DNA of 64,000 nt. It comes from Lactobacillus sp. MRS-253-APC-2B. Its GTDB lineage: Bacteria > Bacillota > Bacilli > Lactobacillales > Lactobacillaceae. Below are positions 58,619-64,000 of this stretch, in pieces. The position numbers and the translations under genes were made by a program. The notes below the pieces were generated by a model. That model saw only the letters and a program-made list of their open reading frames with translations. It had not been told where the DNA came from and made no database searches. The stretch is from assembly GCF_012843675.1 (NCBI RefSeq), contig NZ_JABAFO010000003.1, forward strand, positions 1-64,000, in the 5' to 3' direction. How positions within the stretch are numbered: the first letter of the stretch is position 1; every line of letters begins with the position of its first letter.

Positions 58619-58915
58619 ATGAACGAATATCCATTGCTGCCGCCAAGCTATATGCTGGCAGCTATGAAACATGATCAGACGTTTCAGCATGCCGCGGCAT
58701 TGCTCCATGATGACTGGGATCCAAATGAGGGCGGCCTGTTTCGCGAAATGCTGCAGGTAGCTGATATCGAAATGGCGCGTGCTCTGCAAAAGGCAGGGAT
58801 GATCAAGGGAAGCTGGCAGCTGGATGACTATGGCCAGGTTAAGGATCTTTTGGCCCTGCATGCAGAATGGTTCTCACCAGCGGCCCGCAATACGCTGCTG
58901 GCACCATTTGAATAA
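58619..58915 (+). CDS. Small hypothetical protein of the MoxR-VWA cassette
   Basis: 98 residues from ATG 58619, whose ribosome site (GGGGGAAA) lies in the end of the VWA gene. The two are separated by one base, so they are one operon. The sequence is acidic and helical (LLPPSYMLAAMKHDQTFQHA, FREMLQVADIEMARALQKAG). I do not recognise a family. Its placement suggests an adaptor or client of the AAA-VWA pair. Confidence 0.75.
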   Translation: MNEYPLLPPSYMLAAMKHDQTFQHAAALLHDDWDPNEGGLFREMLQVADIEMARALQKAGMIKGSWQLDDYGQVKDLLALHAEWFSPAARNTLLAPFE

Positions 58916-58928
58916 AATCAGCTGATAA

Positions 58929-58963
58929 TTTGGTTTCACGTGGAACCAAAAAATTGTTATGAT
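58929..58963 (+). promoter_or_regulatory. parS-like palindrome overlapping the pepO promoter
   Basis: GGTTTCACGTGGAACC (58932-58947) lies in a 22-bp near-palindrome (58929-58950). It matches 13 of 16 positions of the ParB site TGTTTCACGTGAAACA, including the CACGTG core. A -10 TATGAT (58958-58963) has TTCACG at -35 inside the palindrome, so an ordinary repressor operator for pepO is equally possible. Confidence 0.6.
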
Positions 58964-58995
58964 GTCTGCATTAAGAATATGGATGGAGTGATTAG

Positions 58996-60897
58996 ATGAC
59001 GATTGATATGGCAAAGGCCAAAGAAGACCTTTATGAGGCCGTCAACGGCGAATGGCTACAAACAGCCCAGATACCGGCTGATCGACCAGCAACCGGTGGC
59101 TTTAACAGTCTGGTTGATGATATTGATAAAACGCTGATGGATGATTTTGATGCGTTTTTAAACAAACAAAAGAGCAGTCAGGATCCCCGCTTTAATGAGA
59201 TGATCAAGCTGTATGGCTTAGCTAAGGATTTTAAGCGTCGTGAGCAAGAAGGCACGGCCCCATTAAAAAAGGCCCTGCAGCCGCTTGAAAGTCTGCAAAG
59301 CTATGCCGACTATCAAGAACACTGGGCCGAGCTGCTGCTTAATGGAACAGCTTCACCAGTGGTATTTGATATTGATGCCGATATGAAGAATGCACGCGTC
59401 TATGCCTTGTTTGCCGGAGCACCAAGTTTGATCCTGCCGGAAAAGAATTATTATGATCCGAAAAATCCTCAGGGTCCACAATTGATGCAGCTTTGGACAT
59501 CAATGATGACGACGCTTTTGGATAAGCTGGGCTATGAAGAAAAAGCAGCTCAAAAACTGATTGAAGAAACCAAGCGATTTGATGCCTTACTGGTTCCACA
59601 CGTCAAGAGTGCAGAAGAATCGGCTGACTACAGCAAGATGTACAATCCACAGCCGCTGGCAGAATTTGCAGGTCATACCAGTCAGTTGGATCTGGCCGCC
59701 GTGGTTGAGGAATTGGTGGGGGCCGAACCAGACAAGGTTATCGTAACGGAGCCTAAGTATCTGGAAGCACTGGATCAGATTTTGGCTGGCCATTTTGAAT
59801 GGTTCAAGAGCTGGCTGTTGGTTAATGCAATTCGCTCCATGGCTGGATTATTGACTGATAAGCTGCGTGAAATCAATGGCCGCTATAGTCGGGCGCTTTC
59901 TGGTGCCAAGCAGCCAGCTGATCAGCGCAAGTTTGCCTATCGTCTGGCACGTGGCACGTTTGATCAGGTCGTTGGCGACTATTACGGTAAAACTTATTTT
60001 GGGCCGCAAGCCAAGGCTGACGTACACCATATGGTTGAGCAGATGGTCAAGATCTATCAGCAGCGGTTGGCCAAGAACGACTGGCTGAGTGAAAAAACCC
60101 GGACCAAAGCAATCCTTAAATTAGACAAGCTGGGAATTCAAGTTGGTTATCCCGACCAGATTCCAGCGCTTTATGATCAATTAAAAGTTGATGCTCACGC
60201 TACGCTGTTGGAAAACATGATTCAATTGGGCAAGACAGCGACCAAGGAGATGTTTGGTCGCTGGAATCAGCCAGTTGATCGCCTGCGTTGGGAAATGAGC
60301 GCGGCTACGGTCAATGCCTACTATCACCCATTTAAAAACATCATCGTGTTTCCTGCGGCAATTTTGCAGGCACCATTCTACAGCCTTAAACAGACCAGCA
60401 GTGAAAATTATGGTGGGATCGGTGCGGTAATTGCTCATGAAATCTCGCATGCCTTTGACAACAACGGGGCGCTGTTTGATGAGTACGGCAATCTTAATAA
60501 TTGGTGGACCAAGGCAGATCTGGATCATTTTAAGCAATTGGCTCAAAAGATGATTGCTGAGTTTGATGGCTTGCCATTTGCAGGACAAAAGGTGAACGGT
60601 AAGCTGACGGTTTCGGAAAACATTGCTGATGCTGGTGGGTTAAGCTGTGCTCTGGCAGCAGCCAAAGAAGAAAAAGACTTTGACGCCCAGCGCTTCTTTA
60701 TTAATTGGGCCCGGATTTGGCGGATGAAGGCAACCGATCAGTACATGCAGCTGCTGCTTTCAATTGACGTGCATTCACCAAACAAGCTGCGGGCCAACGT
60801 GCAGGCGCAAAATCAAGACGAGTTCTACCAGGCATTTAACGTCCAGGCGGGCGATGGTATGTATCTGGCACCCGAAAAACGCGTCAACATCTGGTAG
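58996..60897 (+). CDS. pepO: Endopeptidase PepO (M13 family)
   Basis: 633 residues, the usual size of LAB PepO and neprilysin relatives. Zinc motif HEISH in VIAHEISHAFDNNG, third ligand in ENIADAGGL, NAYYHP substrate-binding motif at VNAYYHPFKN, and the family C-terminus RVNIW. No signal peptide, so cytosolic; it cuts oligopeptides up to about 30 residues, feeding PepC and PepD. Start ATG 58996 with GGAG. A macrodomain gene follows with its ribosome site overlapping the pepO stop. Confidence 0.96.
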   Translation: MTIDMAKAKEDLYEAVNGEWLQTAQIPADRPATGGFNSLVDDIDKTLMDDFDAFLNKQKSSQDPRFNEMIKLYGLAKDFKRREQEGTAPLKKALQPLESLQSYADYQEHWAELLLNGTASPVVFDIDADMKNARVYALFAGAPSLILPEKNYYDPKNPQGPQLMQLWTSMMTTLLDKLGYEEKAAQKLIEETKRFDALLVPHVKSAEESADYSKMYNPQPLAEFAGHTSQLDLAAVVEELVGAEPDKVIVTEPKYLEALDQILAGHFEWFKSWLLVNAIRSMAGLLTDKLREINGRYSRALSGAKQPADQRKFAYRLARGTFDQVVGDYYGKTYFGPQAKADVHHMVEQMVKIYQQRLAKNDWLSEKTRTKAILKLDKLGIQVGYPDQIPALYDQLKVDAHATLLENMIQLGKTATKEMFGRWNQPVDRLRWEMSAATVNAYYHPFKNIIVFPAAILQAPFYSLKQTSSENYGGIGAVIAHEISHAFDNNGALFDEYGNLNNWWTKADLDHFKQLAQKMIAEFDGLPFAGQKVNGKLTVSENIADAGGLSCALAAAKEEKDFDAQRFFINWARIWRMKATDQYMQLLLSIDVHSPNKLRANVQAQNQDEFYQAFNVQAGDGMYLAPEKRVNIW

Positions 60898-60906
60898 GTG
60901 AGATGC

Positions 60907-61416
60907 ATGGCCAAATCAATTCAAGTTGAGCAAGGCGATATTACCACGTATCAAGTTGATGCCATCGTCAATGCCGCCAATACAACGCTGATGGGCGGTG
61001 GTGGTGTTGATGGAGCCATTCATCGTGCTGCTGGTCCGGCACTTTATGCAGCCTGTGAGCAGTTTCATGGCTGTCCGACTGGTGAGGCGCGGATCACACC
61101 AGGCTTTCAGCTGCCAGCTAAATATATCATTCATACGCCAGGACCAATCTGGCGTGGCGGACAAAATGGCGAGCCCGAACTACTGGCTGCTTCATATTGC
61201 AATAGTCTGAAATTAGCTGAGCACTATCACTGTCGAACGGTTGCTTTTCCATCGATCAGTACGGGTGTCTATGCGTTTCCCGTTGAGCAGGCGGCAGCCA
61301 TCGCGATTAAAACGATTCGTGAATTTATGGCAGCCAGTCGATGGGTTCAAGAAGTCATCATGGTGGCTTTTGACCCTAAAACTGAGGCCGCCTATCAAAA
61401 AGCATTGTCAATATGA
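60907..61416 (+). CDS. Macrodomain ADP-ribose hydrolase/binding protein
   Basis: 169 residues from ATG 60907; the AGGTGAG ribosome site covers the pepO stop, so the GTG at 60898 is not used. Macrodomain motifs are VDAIVNAANTTLMGGGGVDG and FPSISTGVYAFPVEQAAAIA, the ADP-ribose loops of the MacroD/YmdB type with the catalytic-loop Asn, Gly-rich and Asp residues. Such proteins remove ADP-ribose from aspartate/glutamate or deacetylate O-acetyl-ADP-ribose. Coupling to a peptidase is not an obvious pathway. Confidence 0.92.
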   Translation: MAKSIQVEQGDITTYQVDAIVNAANTTLMGGGGVDGAIHRAAGPALYAACEQFHGCPTGEARITPGFQLPAKYIIHTPGPIWRGGQNGEPELLAASYCNSLKLAEHYHCRTVAFPSISTGVYAFPVEQAAAIAIKTIREFMAASRWVQEVIMVAFDPKTEAAYQKALSI

Positions 61417-61419
61417 AAG

Positions 61420-61453
61420 AAGACCCCTGGTTGGACAAGCCAGGGGTCTTTTT
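61420..61453 (+). terminator. Terminator of pepO-macrodomain operon
   Basis: AAGACCCCTGG (61420-61430) pairs perfectly with CCAGGGGTCTT (61440-61450), then T. Confidence 0.88.
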
Positions 61454-61522
61454 GAAACAGAGTAGAAATCAGTATGGTGTAGGTTAAAGTGACTGAACCT
61501 GAGCGGACGATTCAGATTCAGT

Positions 61523-61573
61523 TCCCCACTTATCCACAAGATGTTGTGGATAAGTGGGGATATCTGTGGATAA
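61523..61573. other. Distant DnaA-box cluster with 17-bp inverted repeat
   Basis: Three perfect DnaA boxes within 44 bp: TTATCCACA (61530-61538), TGTGGATAA (61545-61553) and TGTGGATAA (61565-61573). The first two form a perfect 17-bp inverted repeat (61523-61539 and 61544-61560) with a GATG loop. The second and third start exactly 20 bp apart. No T-tract follows, so it is not a plain terminator. The rest of the 61454-61747 gap holds no gene, and I see nothing else in it. About 45 kb right of dnaA. Confidence 0.88.
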
Positions 61574-61747
61574 CCCACAATATCTTGTGCCACTAACCTG
61601 CAACGTCATTTAGTATAACGAGATCAAAATCAGTTCGCAAGCCGCAAGTTTCCGATTGATCAACTGACTATTTCAGATTAAGCCGCTCAATCAAGCCTTA
61701 AGCCAGCCAAAGAAATTTTATGGCATTCCTGCTGATACGGATTTGAC

Positions 61748-62257
61748 TTAATTGACTTCATCGGGGTTAACTTTAACGGAAACAATCTTAACTCGGTATT
61801 CTCCTTGAGGTGCCGTAACCATTGCAAAATCATCGACACCCAGACCAGTGATTGCCTTGCCAAGTGGTGAGTCAAAAGCCAGCTTACCTTTTAAGATATC
61901 GGCTTCTTGGCGGCCAACCAGCGTATAGGTCTCGGTCTCATCATCATCGTCATACTGCAGCTCAACCGTGGATCCCATGCCGACTTTACCCGTATCTTTA
62001 GGCGTGATGACCTTAGCATAAGTCAGCTGCTTGTTTAGATAGCGCAGTCGGCTTTCTAGGTGCCGCAGCTCCCGTTTAGCAGTACTGTACTCAGTATTTT
62101 CAGAAAGATCGCCCAGTGCCCGAGCGGCCTTGAGACGAGCAATTTTTTCGGGGCGCTGCTTTTTAAGGGTTTCAATTTGATCTTCAATTTGGCGGTAGCC
62201 AGCAGCTGTCATTTCTTGATAGTAGAAGTCTGGTACCTTGATTTTTTTGGATGGCAT
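61748..62257 (-). CDS. Transcript cleavage factor GreA homologue
   Basis: 169 residues, about a dozen longer than typical GreA because of an N-terminal extension (MPSKKIKVPDFYY). The coiled-coil tip reads ALGDLSENTEYSTAKRE with the acidic residues (D and E) that hold catalytic Mg2+ in the polymerase channel. The C-terminal FKBP-like domain contains LAFDSPLGKAITG. GreA rescues backtracked RNA polymerase. Lactobacilli often have a second greA elsewhere, so this may be the paralogue. GGAGG precedes ATG 62257. No terminator recognised downstream. Confidence 0.9.
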   Translation of the reverse strand: MPSKKIKVPDFYYQEMTAAGYRQIEDQIETLKKQRPEKIARLKAARALGDLSENTEYSTAKRELRHLESRLRYLNKQLTYAKVITPKDTGKVGMGSTVELQYDDDDETETYTLVGRQEADILKGKLAFDSPLGKAITGLGVDDFAMVTAPQGEYRVKIVSVKVNPDEVN

Positions 62258-62362
62258 TTGATTTCCTCCAATTTTATAAGCTGTAAGCGAACGTGTGTAC
62301 TAAGTAATTATGTTATGATAGTTAATGAAATTCAAGTTGAAGCAACAGGAGTGAAATTTTTG

Positions 62363-63442
62363 ATGGATTATCAACAGAATCAGGCCCACGTACAAGCATT
62401 CTTAGTCGACGCGGCGTTTGATCGGTTGTCAAAAAATCAACAGGAGCATGCACAAAGTATTTTGCAGCAGGTCAATCAACTGATGGCAGATCGTCACCAG
62501 CTCGACGACTGCCATTGGACGAGTGCAGCGCTGGCAGCTGTTTTGGATCATGAACTGTACCAGGATGGTCAGGCATCATATCGCCAGGTGATTTCGACAA
62601 TCCCGGTTTTAAAAGCCTACCAGAAGTTTTTAAAAACTGATCAAGAAAAAGAACTAGCGCAAACCATGGACGAGCATCGCAAGACTATGCAGGCCAATTG
62701 GAAAGCAGCTGCTGATAAGTCGGATACCAAACCAGCAGCAAAGACGCCACAGAAATGGACGCCAGAAAGCTATCTGGCCTGGCAAAAAACAATGGTTGCC
62801 GTGGCGCCTGAGTCGAATCTGCTTAAAAATGTTGAGGGATTGGATGAGACCGATGAGCAGTATCTGATTGATGAGTTTTTGACCTTGATGAATCAAGAAG
62901 CACATCAATGGCCTGATACATGGACCTTTGATGCCTTGCAGCAGGTCTTGGGAATGACGATGCCGCTTGATCCACATATCAAACCATATCAAATCATTAG
63001 AATCGTAGCCTTGTTTGATGCCTTTTTTGCCTATCTGCATCAGCAAAACGATCTTGACGATGATCAGTATCAATTGGCTAAACGAACGCTTTTGCATATG
63101 CAGCCGGCCCAAGAAGCCCTGGCCTCGCTGAATCGTAAGGATCGTTTGACGCAGCTGGTAATGTCTTTAGCCCAGGCAGAAGGCGTTGACACCAGCAATT
63201 ATGAAAATGCCCAGAGGTGGATGGCTACGCACCGAACGCTTTTGACCAGCTTTGTAGGGACGATCATGCATCCATGGCGTGATTACGATGCGCGTGAACA
63301 AAACAATGAGATGGCCAAGCGGGTGGCTGAAAAGAAAATGGCACCGCAAGCCTCAACCGTTAAGAACGCAAACAGCAAAAAACACCCACCAGTCGGCATT
63401 TCATTTCGAAATCGGCGTCAAAAGAGTCGTCGCAAGCATTAA
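62363..63442 (+). CDS. Hypothetical helical protein with basic tail
   Basis: 359 residues from ATG 62363, with ACAGGAG upstream and a TATGAT -10 near 62315; an open extension to 62060 crosses greA and is rejected. All-helical by appearance, with hydrophobic heptad-like stretches but no membrane segment. A Lys/Ala/Pro linker lies about 125-150 (KSDTKPAAKTPQKWTPESY). The last 25 residues are strongly basic (RNRRQKSRRKH), suggesting nucleic-acid or ribosome contact. Not recognised. The next gene follows 17 bp later. Confidence 0.72.
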   Translation: MDYQQNQAHVQAFLVDAAFDRLSKNQQEHAQSILQQVNQLMADRHQLDDCHWTSAALAAVLDHELYQDGQASYRQVISTIPVLKAYQKFLKTDQEKELAQTMDEHRKTMQANWKAAADKSDTKPAAKTPQKWTPESYLAWQKTMVAVAPESNLLKNVEGLDETDEQYLIDEFLTLMNQEAHQWPDTWTFDALQQVLGMTMPLDPHIKPYQIIRIVALFDAFFAYLHQQNDLDDDQYQLAKRTLLHMQPAQEALASLNRKDRLTQLVMSLAQAEGVDTSNYENAQRWMATHRTLLTSFVGTIMHPWRDYDAREQNNEMAKRVAEKKMAPQASTVKNANSKKHPPVGISFRNRRQKSRRKH

Positions 63443-63459
63443 GCCAAGGGGGATTTTTT

Positions 63460-63786
63460 ATGAGTATTCAGATTCCAGAAAACATGGAAGAAGTTGCAAT
63501 GAAGATTGCGCAGTACCAGGTTCATGGTCAGCATCTGGAAATGGATGACGTCATTAAGGATGCCGTGCGCGATACCTTGCAGGAGTTTATGGATGAGGCC
63601 TTAGAGGGTCATTATGACGATGTTGCCTGGGCAGGCGAAAATCTAGTGGTGACCGACGTCATGGGTGAAAGGCTTGGGATGGCTGCGCCAATTCGTGACA
63701 GTTTTATCGAAGACTTCAAGACCGATGCTGATGAATTGGTACTGCGTTTGGAACAGCAGGCAGCTCAGATCGTTGGTGGCCGCTAA
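63460..63786 (+). CDS. Hypothetical acidic protein, paired with upstream gene
   Basis: 108 residues. ATG 63460 follows AAGGGGG by 8 bases. Very acidic (many D and E), with a first half like a short dimerising helix bundle (MEEVAMKIAQYQVHG) and no known motif. It is co-transcribed after the basic-tailed protein, and the opposite charges suggest they might bind each other; this is inference only. Confidence 0.72.
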   Translation: MSIQIPENMEEVAMKIAQYQVHGQHLEMDDVIKDAVRDTLQEFMDEALEGHYDDVAWAGENLVVTDVMGERLGMAAPIRDSFIEDFKTDADELVLRLEQQAAQIVGGR

Positions 63787-63887
63787 GCTGCAGCAGTCAA
63801 CAATGGCTTGACATGACCTTAACTAATGACGAGGGATCTTGCTAAGCAGTTGGATCGCTCATTATTAATCTTGATTGCTTATGCAAT

Positions 63888-63925
63888 AAAAAACGTCGAA
63901 TCAGCTTGCTGACTCGGCGTTTTTA
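63888..63925. terminator. Bidirectional terminator
   Basis: AAAAACGTCGAATCAGC pairs with GCTGACTCGGCGTTTTT with one G-U and one mismatch. It separates the plus-strand pair from the minus-strand gene at the edge. The 63787-63887 stretch has an imperfect inverted repeat (TAATGA... ...TCATTA) and no gene. Confidence 0.8.
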
Positions 63926-63930
63926 TTTGT

Positions 63931-64000
63931 CTAGAGATGTTCTTTGACGTCATAGGGCTGAGCTTTGGCGTGGTCAGCTGGTAAGGCGTCCTTGGCATAA
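63931..64000 (-). CDS. C-terminal fragment of a gene entering the window
   Basis: The last 22 codons of a minus-strand reading frame: YAKDALPADHAKAQPYDVKE followed by HL and a TAG stop at 63931-63933. The terminator just beyond supports a real gene end. Too short to identify. Confidence 0.55.
   Translation of the reverse strand, partial: YAKDALPADHAKAQPYDVKEHL

Noticed and set aside
61523-61560. Reading the 17-bp palindrome as a transcription terminator
   Set aside because: No T-tract on either side and the upstream operon already has a strong terminator at 61420-61453.
62060-62362. Open frame extending the gene at 62363 leftwards
   Set aside because: It lies antisense to greA and its product is not protein-like; ribosome site and promoter support 62363.

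Overview
The window looks like the replication-origin region of a lactic acid bacterium of the family Lactobacillaceae, most likely a heterofermentative Limosilactobacillus-type species. This is inferred from gene content: dnaA-dnaN-yaaA-recF-gyrB-gyrA beside rpmH-rnpA-yidC-jag-mnmE-mnmG, a D-aspartate ligase/asparagine-synthase/MurE wall locus, the cytosolic peptidases PepC, PepD and PepO, a KxYKxGKxW-type surface hydrolase and an intracellular sucrose phosphorylase. I see no insertion sequence, prophage or CRISPR array. The window is chromosomal core with small accessory cassettes.

Layout. 1-5.8 kb: tRNA-Lys, an MFS exporter with a small zinc-ribbon-like partner, then dnaB, rplI and gdpP on the minus strand. 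5.9-7.4 kb: the rpsF-ssb-rpsR operon. 7.5-16.2 kb: gyrA, gyrB, recF, yaaA, dnaN and dnaA, all minus. DnaA boxes lie in three intergenic regions (dnaN-yaaA, dnaA-dnaN, dnaA-rpmH). The dnaA-dnaN gap has a tandem DnaA box, a GC clamp, DnaA-trios and an AT-rich stretch, so it is the probable unwinding site. 16.7-22.6 kb: the plus-strand rpmH-rnpA-yidC-jag-mnmE-mnmG side, giving leading-strand transcription both ways from the origin.

22.7-29.8 kb is a peptidoglycan locus (aslA, asnH, two tandem murE paralogues, then lepB), sitting where rsmG-noc-parA-parB lies in many Firmicutes. 29.9-39.1 kb holds pepC, pepD, a T-box-controlled thrS whose protein has lost its editing motifs, a serine-rich membrane protein, mntH and a zinc alcohol dehydrogenase. 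39.1-43.6 kb is a TetR-controlled ABC exporter followed by a second, fused ABC exporter. 43.7-46.7 kb has argR, an ArsR-type regulator and a LysM glucosaminidase. 47.0-50.9 kb is a sucrose module (MFS permease, sucrose phosphorylase, LacI regulator) with a perfect 18-bp palindromic operator.

51-55.5 kb contains small membrane and hypothetical genes, efp with a structured leader, nnrE and a DUF488 gene. 55.6-61.4 kb has a DNA glycosylase, a MoxR ATPase / metallopeptidase-VWA / small-protein cassette, pepO and a macrodomain gene. 61.4-64 kb has a striking cluster of three perfect DnaA boxes about 45 kb from oriC, a GreA homologue and two unrecognised genes. The best leads are that distant DnaA-box cluster, a DnaA box forming the exact loop of the dnaN terminator, a parS-like palindrome before pepO, the efp leader RNA, the editing-deficient ThrRS and the murE duplication. 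All identifications come from reading the sequence; no database search was run.
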